A stretch of DNA of 64,000 bases from Desulfotignum sp. (GCA_018399285.1 JAGYOW010000015.1:1-64000), one strand, 5' to 3'; positions 16,929 through 28,644 are shown, numbered from the stretch's first letter. A program made the numbers and translations. The notes: a model not told the origin generated them from the letters alone.

Positions 16929-19283
16929 TCACCTGCCCTGCCCGGTAGCCTGCCGAATCCAAGACCGCACCTTTTCCGGGGTGGCCGGCGAATCATTCAC
17001 CCGAATACCGAAAGGCGTCAGCGCATCTTCGATGGCATCCAGAATTACAGCTTTTGAACCGATGATAGGGGCCTCTCCCATACCTTTGCTGCCGGTTTCT
17101 GAAAACGGGGAAGGCGTTTCCAGATGGGCGATCTCGATGTCCGGAGCTTCCACGGATGTAGGAATCAAATAATTGGAAAACGACGTGTTTTGCAATAGTC
17201 CAGATTCATCGTAATTAAGTCCCTCATACAAAGCCTCACCGATACCCTGGATGATCCCGCCGTGGATCTGACCATCCACTACCTGGGAATTGATAATAGT
17301 TCCGGCATCATGTACATGCACATACTTGATAATCTGTGTCACGCCGGTGTCAATGTCCACCTCCACCGCGGCAATATCCGCAGATACACAGAACGATGTA
17401 TAGGAAGATCCGCTTTCCGGGGTGGTGGGGCTGTACCAGGTGGTGGTCACATCCAGCAAATGATCATGGGCTTTGAGCATCTCCGGGTCCAGGCCCCTGG
17501 GACCCGGAAAGAAAAACACTTTTTCCGCGAACTGTGCATAGGAGATCTTTTTTTCCGGTGCATCTGCTGGATAGATAAATCCCTTTTCCAGCACTACCTG
17601 ATCTTGAGATATTTTGAGCAGCCAAGCCGCACATTTCACAACCTTCTCACGTAAAAGCCGGGCCGCCTTGGCCACGGCACTGGCCGGATACACAGCCCCT
17701 CTGCTGGACAAAGGACCCTGGCCGATAAAGTCGGATGTCACCCGCTTTACATGAATATGGGCCGGGTCCATTCCTAAAATATCCGCCACAATGGTTGCAT
17801 GGGAAATCTCGGTGCCCTGCCCGATTTCGGTGCGATCCGAATGCACCTCCACGCTGCCGTCCGGCGTGATCAACACCCGTGCTTCGGTGATGCCTCCCAT
17901 CTGGCAGTTGGGCACAGCCACCCCGGCTGGTTCAATGGCCGTGACCAAGCCAATGCCCAGGTAACGGCCTTGGTCGGCCAGTTCTTTTTTATGTTTGCGG
18001 AACCCGTCCAGGTCGGCCATTTCCATGGCTTTGTTGAGTACAGCCGGGTAATCTCCGCTGTCCAGCACATAGTTGTTGATCTGATGATAAGGAAATTCAT
18101 GGGGCTGAATAAAATTTTTCATTCGGATCGCTTCCGGTGTCATGTTCAACTGCTTTGCCACCTGGTTGATGGCCCCTTCAATGAACTTGATGCCCTTATC
18201 CTTGCCATACCCCCGGTAGGCGCAGTAAAAGGATTTATTGGTCACCGTACCGATCCCTTCCACATGCATACCCACCCACTTGTACATGTTGGTGGGTGAG
18301 GAACAGGCCGGAAAAATGCTTAAGGCGGCAATCCCCTTGTTAGTGCTTTCCACCCCCAAGTCATGGAACACGGTGGCCTTGAGCCCCAGCAGGGTACCGT
18401 CGTTCTTGAACGCAATCTTTCCATCCCAGAACACATCCCGTTGATGGGGACCGGTGGTGACAAAGTCCCGGTGAGGCTCCATCCATTTCACGGGCCGACC
18501 CGTGAGCTTGGACGCCAGAGCCACCACATTTTCCTTCCATGCATGAATCTTCAAACCAAAAGCCCCGCCAATGTCTACGGCATTGATTTTCACCTTAGCT
18601 TCAGGAATCCCCAGAGTAGCTGAAATGTTGTGCCGGGCCAGAAATGGGGTCTGAAATGATCCCCACATTTCCAGGGTGTCATTTTTTGTGTCATACACCC
18701 CCACACACCCCCGGGGCTCAATGGGAAGGCCCGTAACCCGACCTTCACGGTTGGTAACGCTCAACACCTGGTCTGCCATTGCAAAGGCCTTGTCCGGATC
18801 TCCGAAGTCAAACACCAGGTGGACCTGTTTATTGTCCTCCCAGTCCTCATAAACCTTTGGAGCTCCGGGGTTCAGAGCGGTACGCAGGTCGCCCGCCAAG
18901 GGCAAAAGATCATATCGAACCGAAACCAGCTCTGCAGCCTGGCGGGCGATCTCTTCAGTTTCCGCCACCACGGCCGCCACCGGCTCGCCATACCAGCGCA
19001 CCTTGTCTGAAGAAATAGCATAGATCTCTGCCAGGCGCCAGGTCCACCCCTTGGAGGTGAAATTCGCCTGTACCGGCAAGTGGCGGGTATGGGCTGCTAC
19101 TTCTTTTCCCGTGACCACGGTGACCACTCCGGGCAGAGCAAGTGCACGGGTGATGTCGATGGACACGATTTTTGCATGGGCATGGGGACTGCCCACAAAC
19201 ACCAGGTGAGCCATGTTGTTGAATTCAAGGTCATCAGCATATTGCCCTTTTCCCAGAATCAAACGTTCTTCTCTTTTTTTCAT
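16929..19283 (-). CDS. Molybdenum hydroxylase molybdopterin-binding (large) subunit
   Basis: 784 residues from the ATG at 19283 (AAGGAG eight bases upstream; an ATG at 19301 is less likely). It is a xanthine-dehydrogenase-family large subunit. Cofactor contacts include GGAFGLKIHAW. CAYRGYGKDKG sits where CO dehydrogenases have their Cys-containing loop and lacks that signature, so it is not a form I CO dehydrogenase. GSKGMGEAPIIG near the C-terminus holds the catalytic Glu of hydroxylases. The family inserts water-derived oxygen into N-heteroaromatics, purines or aldehydes. The substrate is not predictable from motifs; context suggests a nitrogen heterocycle or an aldehyde formed from one. 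Confidence 0.9.
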   Translation of the reverse strand: MKKREERLILGKGQYADDLEFNNMAHLVFVGSPHAHAKIVSIDITRALALPGVVTVVTGKEVAAHTRHLPVQANFTSKGWTWRLAEIYAISSDKVRWYGEPVAAVVAETEEIARQAAELVSVRYDLLPLAGDLRTALNPGAPKVYEDWEDNKQVHLVFDFGDPDKAFAMADQVLSVTNREGRVTGLPIEPRGCVGVYDTKNDTLEMWGSFQTPFLARHNISATLGIPEAKVKINAVDIGGAFGLKIHAWKENVVALASKLTGRPVKWMEPHRDFVTTGPHQRDVFWDGKIAFKNDGTLLGLKATVFHDLGVESTNKGIAALSIFPACSSPTNMYKWVGMHVEGIGTVTNKSFYCAYRGYGKDKGIKFIEGAINQVAKQLNMTPEAIRMKNFIQPHEFPYHQINNYVLDSGDYPAVLNKAMEMADLDGFRKHKKELADQGRYLGIGLVTAIEPAGVAVPNCQMGGITEARVLITPDGSVEVHSDRTEIGQGTEISHATIVADILGMDPAHIHVKRVTSDFIGQGPLSSRGAVYPASAVAKAARLLREKVVKCAAWLLKISQDQVVLEKGFIYPADAPEKKISYAQFAEKVFFFPGPRGLDPEMLKAHDHLLDVTTTWYSPTTPESGSSYTSFCVSADIAAVEVDIDTGVTQIIKYVHVHDAGTIINSQVVDGQIHGGIIQGIGEALYEGLNYDESGLLQNTSFSNYLIPTSVEAPDIEIAHLETPSPFSETGSKGMGEAPIIGSKAVILDAIEDALTPFGIRVNDSPATPEKVRSWIRQATGQGR

Positions 19284-19324
19284 GACTGTATCTCCTTGCA
19301 CAGGCGCCTGTGGCCCGGTTGGTT

Positions 19325-20884
19325 TTATTTATTGAATTGTTCATTATACAGGTTTTTCGCCATTTGAGGACCTCCCCACAGGGTGGGCAGCATGATAAAT
19401 CCTACCGGCACGGCCGTGATCACAATAAATGACTGCAGGGCCCCGATACCGCCAGCCCCCATTTTGATGAGAATGGCAGCCACCGCACCCATAGTGATAG
19501 CCCAGAACACCCGCATCTCTTTTGGGGGATCATCCTCTCCGGTCACGCAGATAGCAATAGACAGGGACATGGAATCTCCGGTGGTGGCCAGAAAGATGAA
19601 AATCAGTACCAGAAACACCGGAATAAGCAGACCTGCCATGGGCAGCTGCCCCACAACGGCCAGAAGTGCGGCCGGCAGCCCGGCATCATTGAGTGGCCCG
19701 GAGATCACGCCAGGATTATTCATTTCAAAGAAAATACCGGTTCCCCCAAGGATGGTAAACCAGAAATGGGTGGCCAGCGGTGCAATCACCCCCACGGCCA
19801 GCATCATCTGTCGGATGGTTCTGCCCCGGGAGATCCGGGCTACCAGCACGGCCATCAGCGGGCCGTACCCCAGAAACCAGCCCCAGAAAAAAACGGTCCA
19901 CCAGGATAGCCACCCGGTATCGCCCCGGAAAAGGCTGAGCTCGGTGAAATCTTTGATATAGGCACCCATGGAATGGGTAAAGGTATCGATGATGAACCCA
20001 CCCGGCCCGATGAGGAGAATCAAGGCCACTAAGGCCACTGTAAGCAGAACATTGACCCGGCTTAAGAACTGAATTCCCCGGTGCAGGCCGGTAACGGCTG
20101 AAATAGTATATACGATCACCAGGGCGATGATTATGGCCAGCTGGGTAATATAGGCATCCGGAAGTCCGAAAATCTGGTTCAAGGCATAACTGATCTGAAG
20201 TCCCAGAAACCCGATGGGGCCGATGGTCCCGGCGGCTACCGCCAGAATGGAGCAACCTTCAGCCACTTGTCCCAGCCGGTTCTTCATGATCTTTTCTCCG
20301 AACACCGGATACAGCAGCGCCCGGGCCTGAAGCGGATGGCCTTTGTGGTAATGAACATACATGAGCACCACAGCCCCCAGGGTGCCTAAAATAGACCAGG
20401 CCAGAAATCCCCAGTGCAGAAAGCTCTGTTCCATGGCCGGCACCACCGCTGCCTTGGTGGCGGATTCCACCCCCTCAAACACCGGCGGGGTGGTTAAAAA
20501 ATAATACATGGGTTCTGCTGCGGACCAGAACACCCCGCCCCCGGCCAGCAGGGTGCACATGATAATGGAAATCCAGCGGAAGGTGCTCATCTCCGGAGTA
20601 TCGATGTTTCCCAGCCTGACATCCCCGTATCTGGAAACCGCCAGACCCATGGCGATAAGAAAATTCAGAAGCAGCAGCCACTGCCAGTAGGCCCCGAAAT
20701 ATGTGCAGGACAGGCCGAAAAAACGGTTCACCTGGCTGGATACGAACTCACTGTTGATCAGGGAGGCCACCACAAACAGGAGCAAAAATCCTCCACTGAT
20801 CAAAAAAACAAGCCATTCCATGTTTTTCCACTGAAAACTGGTTTTTGTGCTGGCGCTTTTGTTCACCGTCATGTTCCCGTCCAT
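19325..20884 (-). CDS. BCCT-family betaine/carnitine/choline transporter
   Basis: 519 residues, 12 predicted membrane segments. BCCT features include the aromatic-rich WSAAEPMYYF after TM3 (usually WxxAEPM), FLHWGFLAWSILGTLG, and FWGWFLGYGPLMAVLVARISRGRTIRQM in TM8 to the following loop. BCCT carriers import zwitterionic quaternary ammonium compounds such as glycine betaine, carnitine, proline betaine or sulfonium analogues. AAGGAG precedes the ATG. Within an operon holding an MttB methyltransferase and a hydroxylase, it most likely takes up a growth substrate rather than an osmolyte. Confidence 0.92.
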   Translation of the reverse strand: MDGNMTVNKSASTKTSFQWKNMEWLVFLISGGFLLLFVVASLINSEFVSSQVNRFFGLSCTYFGAYWQWLLLLNFLIAMGLAVSRYGDVRLGNIDTPEMSTFRWISIIMCTLLAGGGVFWSAAEPMYYFLTTPPVFEGVESATKAAVVPAMEQSFLHWGFLAWSILGTLGAVVLMYVHYHKGHPLQARALLYPVFGEKIMKNRLGQVAEGCSILAVAAGTIGPIGFLGLQISYALNQIFGLPDAYITQLAIIIALVIVYTISAVTGLHRGIQFLSRVNVLLTVALVALILLIGPGGFIIDTFTHSMGAYIKDFTELSLFRGDTGWLSWWTVFFWGWFLGYGPLMAVLVARISRGRTIRQMMLAVGVIAPLATHFWFTILGGTGIFFEMNNPGVISGPLNDAGLPAALLAVVGQLPMAGLLIPVFLVLIFIFLATTGDSMSLSIAICVTGEDDPPKEMRVFWAITMGAVAAILIKMGAGGIGALQSFIVITAVPVGFIMLPTLWGGPQMAKNLYNEQFNK

Positions 20885-20964
20885 TTTTTACTCCTTATAA
20901 ATGTTTGGTTTTTTTGATGTCACCATCCCTTATGGTGGTACTTTATAGTGTTATGTTTACATGA

Positions 20965-22158
20965 TCAAACCTGCTGCATTTCAATGGTTCCCGTGACCGG
21001 GCATACGGACAGGCACCCGCCGCATCCTACACAGTTTTCTTCTTTCACATACACGGTCTCGTCCCCCTGCTGCATGGCATCGGAAAAACACACTTTCAGG
21101 CACATGCCGCAGTTGATGCATTTTTCTTGGTCCACACATGCTTTTTCATGGGGCATATCCCCGTATTCCATGCACGCATCCGTGGCAATGCCCAGCATCT
21201 GATCAATGGAGGCATACCCTTTATCATCCATGAAGGTTTCCAGTCCCTCAACCTGCTTTGTGAGCCACTCATACCCGTAACACATAACAGCTGAACACAT
21301 CTGGACAATATGGGCCCCGCTCATGATGAACATGACCACATCCCGCCAGTCATAGGCCCCGTTGGTGCCGGTGATGTCCAGTTTGTCCCCCAAAGCGCAC
21401 CTGACCTCATTGATCCACCGCAGGGTCAACGGTTTGGTCCAGGGACCGCCCACCCCGGCCTTGCCGTAAATCAACGGCTTGCCGGTCTCGATATCCGGTA
21501 CAAACCCGATGAACCGGTTGGTGAGGGTAACAGCCCGGGCCCCGGCTCGGTGAAGCATGTCTGAAAACAGCACCAGGTCGGTCACCTGAGGCGTAACCTT
21601 GATGATGATGGGAACCTTTACAGCCTCGGCCACTTTTTGAGTGATTTCACACCCGTAATCAAAATCCTGTCCCACGTTCATGCCGGTTCTCACCCCGGGC
21701 ATCAACTTGGGATGGGGACACCCGAAATTCAGCTCGATCAACGGCACCCCGCCGTCCTCCATCTGTTTTCCCAGATCTACCCAGCCGTCCAGGGTGGTGG
21801 AGGCGATGGACCCGATGACCTGGGCATCGTGCTGACGGGCATAGGCCACGGTTTCGGTAATCTCCTTCATGAAATCTTCAGGCGGCTCCAACGCCAGGCC
21901 TGAGCGGCTGTAAAGGCTGAAACTTCTGGGGACCTTACCGTGGCATACCTCATGTCTGGCATTGAGAAACCGCCATTTGGCCCGCTGTGTCAGCTCCCGC
22001 ATGGCAGGCGAGTCAGTCATGGTTTTGGCGATCACTGCACCTGCACCGGCATCAATGCATTTTTTCATGTTAGCGGCATTGAGGGTGGGTTCGGCTGAAG
22101 CTGCAGCCAGGGGGTTTTTAAAGGGTACACCACAAAATTTCACACGTGTATCTGCCAT
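20965..22158 (-). CDS. PreA-like dihydropyrimidine dehydrogenase/dihydroorotate dehydrogenase-family protein with two [4Fe-4S] clusters
   Basis: 397 residues. The TIM-barrel flavin domain (about residues 1-310) carries VKFCGVPFKNPLAAAS, LIELNFGCPHP, IIIKVTPQVTD and ITGTNGAYDWRD. The C-terminal ferredoxin domain has two CxxCxxCxxxC motifs (CINCGMCLKVC and CVGCGGCLSVC). PreA-type enzymes reduce or oxidise a C=C bond in a nitrogen ring such as uracil, usually with a PreT partner. No preT gene is adjacent, so electrons may come from ferredoxin or another oxidoreductase. AAGGAC precedes the ATG. It lies 24 bases after the nitrilase-type gene, paralleling reductive pyrimidine degradation, in which ring reduction is followed by amide hydrolysis. 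Confidence 0.85.
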   Translation of the reverse strand: MADTRVKFCGVPFKNPLAAASAEPTLNAANMKKCIDAGAGAVIAKTMTDSPAMRELTQRAKWRFLNARHEVCHGKVPRSFSLYSRSGLALEPPEDFMKEITETVAYARQHDAQVIGSIASTTLDGWVDLGKQMEDGGVPLIELNFGCPHPKLMPGVRTGMNVGQDFDYGCEITQKVAEAVKVPIIIKVTPQVTDLVLFSDMLHRAGARAVTLTNRFIGFVPDIETGKPLIYGKAGVGGPWTKPLTLRWINEVRCALGDKLDITGTNGAYDWRDVVMFIMSGAHIVQMCSAVMCYGYEWLTKQVEGLETFMDDKGYASIDQMLGIATDACMEYGDMPHEKACVDQEKCINCGMCLKVCFSDAMQQGDETVYVKEENCVGCGGCLSVCPVTGTIEMQQV

Positions 22159-22182
22159 GATTTTTTGTCCTTATTGTTGATG

Positions 22183-22977
22183 TTACTGGTTTTTCATTCC
22201 CGGGTTTAAAAACGCTTTTCTGCCGGCAAGTCCCGGGAATTTCTTTCTGGCGGCATCCGTATTTGCCGGATCAATTCTGGTTTCAATGATGGCTTCCTCA
22301 TCCCCGGCCCCGGCCAGAATCGTGCCCCAGGGATCCACCACCATGCTGTGACCGACAAATTGACTGCCGTTGTTCATACCACAGCTGTTTGCACAGACCA
22401 GGTAGCACTGGTTCTCTAAGGCCCGGACCCGGTTGAGCATAGTCCAGGCCGGCAGCCGGGGATACGGCCAGGCAGAACATACCAGAAACATATCCGCCCC
22501 CTGGTCCACCATGGAACGGAACAGCTCCGGAAACCGCAGGTCAAAACAGGTGGCCATGCCCATATTGCCGAACGGGGTCTCCACCACCACCGGGGTGTCC
22601 CCGGGGGTCAGAATCTGTGTTTCCTTTGAATTGTAACCGAACAGATGGATTTTCCTGTATGTGGCCAGAATAGCCCCCTCCGGAGAAAACAGCACACTGG
22701 TGTTGTAGTAATTGTCCCCGTTTTTTTCCACGAAACTGCCGGTATGCAGATAGATTTGATATTTTCCGGCCAGGTTGCCCATATTCCGAACAAACGGACC
22801 GTCTATAGTCTGGGCATCAGGCACATACCGGTCAAAACGCATGAAACCAGTCTGCCAGATTTCCGGCAGCATCACCAGATCCGCCTCCCGGCACTGATCA
22901 ATGGCTTGTTGTGCTTTGTCAAAGGTGGCTGCAGGATCGTTTTCAATCACACTCAGCTGGATAGCGGCGATTTTCAT
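22183..22977 (-). CDS. Carbon-nitrogen hydrolase (nitrilase superfamily)
   Basis: 264 residues from the ATG at 22977, which has AAGGAG upstream; an upstream ATG at 23016 is poorer. The Glu-Lys-Cys triad is complete: Glu39 in MLPEIW, Lys109 in YRKIHLFGYN and Cys144 in MATCFDLRFPE. The superfamily hydrolyses amides, nitriles and carbamoyl compounds. The sequence around Lys and Cys is of the omega-amidase/beta-ureidopropionase kind rather than true nitrilase. In this operon it may open a lactam or cleave a carbamoyl or amide intermediate made by the PreA-like enzyme. Confidence 0.88.
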   Translation of the reverse strand: MKIAAIQLSVIENDPAATFDKAQQAIDQCREADLVMLPEIWQTGFMRFDRYVPDAQTIDGPFVRNMGNLAGKYQIYLHTGSFVEKNGDNYYNTSVLFSPEGAILATYRKIHLFGYNSKETQILTPGDTPVVVETPFGNMGMATCFDLRFPELFRSMVDQGADMFLVCSAWPYPRLPAWTMLNRVRALENQCYLVCANSCGMNNGSQFVGHSMVVDPWGTILAGAGDEEAIIETRIDPANTDAARKKFPGLAGRKAFLNPGMKNQ

Positions 22978-23023
22978 GAAAAATATCTCCTTGTCATTAT
23001 CTCTTTCAGATATCACTCACCCA

Positions 23024-23716
23024 TCAGACCATGTAGTCCATGGGATGGATGCTGTAGGCAAAAAACAGTTTTCTGTCCAGAACCGCGTCGGTCAGGCTGC
23101 CTGAAAACCGGTCAGCATACACAAACTCCGGGGTTTCCATTTTCACGGTACCTGAAAAAATGACCATGTCTGTCAACGGCCCGGTCACTTTTTTACCCAC
23201 AAATGCCAGCAGTTCAGCAGGCGACATCAACAGGCCGACGGAACCTTTCTGGTACACGACATCTTCTCCCCCTTTTTCCACCGTACATGCCATGACCAGA
23301 TCGTCCCAGTGGTCTGACACATCCTGTAAATCCCAGACAACCGGTGAAACAATATTCGGACACACCTGCTTGGCCCGGGGAATGTCGGTTTCCTCCAGTT
23401 TCCTGTCTGTGTGATCACTGCCGATGCCCACGTAGACCTGATCCTCATTTTTTACAAACAGCACAAATTCGATCTCTCCGGATGTCTGCTGCCCGTACAC
23501 AACGATTCTTTCATCCGTAGTCAGGGTGCCGGGTATAACCGGATAAATCAGGGGGGTTTCATCAGGCACGTCAATACCTTTTGCAGACAATTCATCCAGG
23601 TGATGCCGCACCTCTGCCTGGTCCCTGCCGGTAAATCCGGCATTGACCATGCGCTCCACATGAAAATTCAGCGGGGTCTGTTTTTTATCCTTCTCAAGAA
23701 ATAACTGTATATCCAC
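23024..23716 (-). CDS. DUF2848 family protein
   Basis: 231 residues from a GTG at 23716 with AGGAG six bases upstream; the frame extends to 23791, but the extra N-terminus overlaps the cupin gene. The block GIGSDHTDRKLEETDIPRAKQ is the characteristic DUF2848 motif, a family thought to share the fumarylacetoacetase-like fold. Such folds often hydrolyse or decarboxylate beta-keto or hydroxy acids with a divalent metal. The biochemical function is not established. It is coexpressed with the cupin upstream and the amidohydrolase downstream, so a late ring-opening or C-C cleavage role is a reasonable guess. Confidence 0.75.
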   Translation of the reverse strand: MDIQLFLEKDKKQTPLNFHVERMVNAGFTGRDQAEVRHHLDELSAKGIDVPDETPLIYPVIPGTLTTDERIVVYGQQTSGEIEFVLFVKNEDQVYVGIGSDHTDRKLEETDIPRAKQVCPNIVSPVVWDLQDVSDHWDDLVMACTVEKGGEDVVYQKGSVGLLMSPAELLAFVGKKVTGPLTDMVIFSGTVKMETPEFVYADRFSGSLTDAVLDRKLFFAYSIHPMDYMV

Positions 23717-23729
23717 ATTGCACTCCTGT

Positions 23730-24074
23730 TTATTTTTTGTGATATCTGATTTCAAACGTGACACATCCCTGAGGGATACTATAGGGACCATGGGTCATTC
23801 CCGGCGGGCGGCAGGCATAATAGCCCGGCAGATAGGTTTCTTTTTTAGCAATATCGTGAAGCGATCCTTCCACCAGCAGCACCTCTTCCCAGAAATCATG
23901 CACCAGGGTATCAGCAGTCTCAATGCCCGGGGGAAACTTGAGCATACGCGTGTAGTCCCCGGTATCCGGGTCATAACTCAATATTTTCTCCTTGATGCCC
24001 AGGGTATCGCCTTCCACATCTTTCCATTCATAGTGTGTATCATAGTCTGTAAATTCAATTTCCGGTTTCGCCAT
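23730..24074 (-). CDS. Single-domain cupin protein
   Basis: 114 residues with a small-barrel cupin pattern: LKFPPGIETADTLVHDFWEEVLLVEGSLHDI and, after a spacer, PPGMTHGPYSIPQGC. Likely metal ligands are the His and Glu residues in the first half and His in MTHG. Such cupins act as isomerases, dioxygenases, or ligand sensors. The ATG lies inside the 3' end of the gntR gene (20-base overlap), with AGGAGG upstream, so it is translationally coupled to the regulator. No specific reaction is assigned. Confidence 0.75.
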   Translation of the reverse strand: MAKPEIEFTDYDTHYEWKDVEGDTLGIKEKILSYDPDTGDYTRMLKFPPGIETADTLVHDFWEEVLLVEGSLHDIAKKETYLPGYYACRPPGMTHGPYSIPQGCVTFEIRYHKK

Positions 24075-24741
24075 TTGTGTTTTCCTCCTGTTTGCTTTGT
24101 TTGACAGCCAGTTTGCTGTATTCCAGATGGACTTCCATCAATTGCATGGCCTTTGTCACCTGTCCTTTTATTACTGCAGCCAGTATGGCATCATGCTCTG
24201 TAATAACCTCCTGTATGCGACTTTTCTGAGTCAGGGCCTTGAAACCCATCAGGTGCATGATATCTCGGATATCCTGCATCATCTCCATGAGATATGCATT
24301 TCTTGTCAGCCGGGTAAATGTGATATGAAAATTGCGATCCGCTTCCATGAAGGCCACTGCATTTTTTTTTTGTGCCGCATCTTTCTGGACCAGTAAAAAT
24401 TTGTTCAGACCAGAAATATCAAGCGTTTTATGGTTGATGCAGGCTTTTTTAATGGAAAATACTTCCAGCGCGGTCCGAATCTCAAAAACATCTTCGATCT
24501 CCTTGTCGGAAAAGGTGTTGATAACCACCCCTTTCTGGGGCAGAAATTTAATCAGACGCTTTGCGGAGAGTTCAAGCAGGGCTTCTCTCACCGGGGTACG
24601 GGAAATTCCCAGATCTTTTGCCAGACTTTTTTCATTGTACACCACATCTGTGGTGAGTTCATTGGTGAGAATGGAACGGCGCAATACCTTGAGGGCGGTT
24701 TTTGCCAGTGGTTCAGATTTTCTGATTTTGGTCAACCCCAT
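24055..24741 (-). CDS. GntR-family (FCD type) regulator, first gene of the molybdenum hydroxylase operon
   Basis: 228 residues. The winged helix includes LAKDLGISRTPVREALLELSAKRLIKFLPQKGVVI, and the rest is an FCD helical domain. It is the first gene of the long minus-strand operon and so probably autoregulates it together with the catabolic genes. It is strikingly similar to the separate GntR gene about 390 bases upstream (25135-25797), sharing SRTPVREALLELSAKR and long matching stretches in the ligand domain, which points to a tandem duplication. GGAG precedes the ATG. Confidence 0.88.
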   Translation of the reverse strand: MGLTKIRKSEPLAKTALKVLRRSILTNELTTDVVYNEKSLAKDLGISRTPVREALLELSAKRLIKFLPQKGVVINTFSDKEIEDVFEIRTALEVFSIKKACINHKTLDISGLNKFLLVQKDAAQKKNAVAFMEADRNFHITFTRLTRNAYLMEMMQDIRDIMHLMGFKALTQKSRIQEVITEHDAILAAVIKGQVTKAMQLMEVHLEYSKLAVKQSKQEENTNGETGN

Positions 24742-24801
24742 GTACAGATACTCCGGCTAATATTGAAAATTGTGCGGTATGTGTAATTTTGTATTTTGTA
24801 T

Positions 24802-24830
24802 TTGATATATTACATACATTGACAAGTCAA
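24802..24830 (-). promoter_or_regulatory. Promoter of the gntR-to-xdhC catabolic operon
   Basis: Read on the minus strand, TTGACT (24830-24825) and TATCAA (24807-24802) have 17-base spacing, 60 bases before the gntR start. The -35 box is part of an inverted repeat, TTGAC-TT-GTCAA (24819-24830), and the region holds several GTAT/ATAC units typical of GntR operators. Autorepression through these sites is plausible but unproven. Confidence 0.5.
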
Positions 24831-25134
24831 GACTAAAAATTATTTTTTTATAACTATACAGTAACACTGATATCCGAGGGGCTATCATCCATCAAGAAGA
24901 CAGGCAATATATTGAAATCAATGAGTTTTACTACGAAACAAAAAAAGGCAGGATCATTTCCAGCTGACAGGAATCCAGCTGATATCAAGGAACAAACCTG
25001 ATTTTTTTTAAAAAAAAGGGGATTATTGATGATACATTTCACGAATTCTCATCCGAATTCATGCCATTTGTGTTGCTTCAGATCACCTGGCGAATAGAAT
25101 CGTATATTCGTCGCTTTGAGAATCAGTGTATCTC
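24831..25134. other. Intergenic region between the two gntR genes
   Basis: AT-rich, without a supported gene. It contains a direct repeat GAATTC-N6-GAATTC near 25044-25062 and a short imperfect hairpin (GCGAATA/TATTCGTCGC near 25091-25112) that could end transcription of the upstream gntR gene on the minus strand. A short minus-strand frame (24854-25042, 62 residues) has no clear ribosome site or recognisable sequence, so it was not called. Confidence 0.5.
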
Positions 25135-25797
25135 TTAAAATTCGCGATGGAACTGTTTCACTGCATCTCTGCTGTTTTCAAGATGCTGAGTCATGGCTTT
25201 CGTGGCTTCCAACACATTTTTGCGCTGCACGGCATCCAGTATTTTTCGGTGTTCCAGGATCACCAGCTGCATACGCCCCTGAACGCCCAGAGCTTTGAAT
25301 CCCATCAAGTGCATGATATCTCGGATATCTTCCATCATATCTATGAGATAATCGTTTTGCGTCAACCGGGTGAATCCGACATGAAAATGCCTGTCCCCCT
25401 TCATGAACCCTGCTTCATCACCGGCATCAAGCGCTTTTTTCTGATCGCTCAGCGCTTTTTCCAGATCCCGGATGTCAGGAGAATCCATTCCCTGACAGAT
25501 TTTCTGGACGGAAAATCCTTCCAGTGCCATTCGAATCTCGAACGCATCATCAATATCCTTCAGACTGAAGGTATTGACAATCACCCCTTTTTGAGGCAGA
25601 AACTTCACCAGACGTTTGGCAGACAGTTCCAGCAATGCTTCTCTAACCGGAGTTCTCGAAATCCCCAGATCCTGAGCGATACGTTTTTCATTGTAAATCT
25701 CATTGGGAGTCAGTTCATTGTTCAGAATGGATTGACGGAGGGCCTTTTGAACTTTTTTGGCCAGGGATTCCGGTTTGTCGATCTTATCAAGGGCCAT
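25135..25797 (-). CDS. GntR-family (FCD type) regulator, paralogue of the adjacent one
   Basis: 220 residues with the same architecture as the neighbouring regulator: winged helix (LAQDLGISRTPVREALLELSAKRLVKFLPQKGVIV) followed by an FCD ligand domain (RHFHVGFTRLTQNDYLIDMMEDIRDIMHLMGFKALG). The matching block in the paralogue is NFHITFTRLTRNAYLMEMMQDIRDIMHLMGFKAL, so the ligand pocket is probably similar. It lies 29 bases after ligA on the same strand but is separated from the catabolic operon by about 390 bases. It may respond to the same or a related compound and could repress its paralogue's operon. Confidence 0.88.
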   Translation of the reverse strand: MALDKIDKPESLAKKVQKALRQSILNNELTPNEIYNEKRIAQDLGISRTPVREALLELSAKRLVKFLPQKGVIVNTFSLKDIDDAFEIRMALEGFSVQKICQGMDSPDIRDLEKALSDQKKALDAGDEAGFMKGDRHFHVGFTRLTQNDYLIDMMEDIRDIMHLMGFKALGVQGRMQLVILEHRKILDAVQRKNVLEATKAMTQHLENSRDAVKQFHREF

Positions 25798-25826
25798 TGT
25801 CTGTCATTCTCCAATCAGCAGACTGG

Positions 25827-28644
<2,818 letters not shown>

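Noticed and set aside
16929-19283. Aerobic CO dehydrogenase large subunit
   Set aside because: The Cys-containing active-site loop that marks form I CO dehydrogenase is replaced by CAYRGYGK, and the gene context is not a cox cluster.
24854-25042. 62-codon minus-strand open frame between the gntR genes
   Set aside because: No ribosome site, AT-rich spacer composition and no recognisable sequence.
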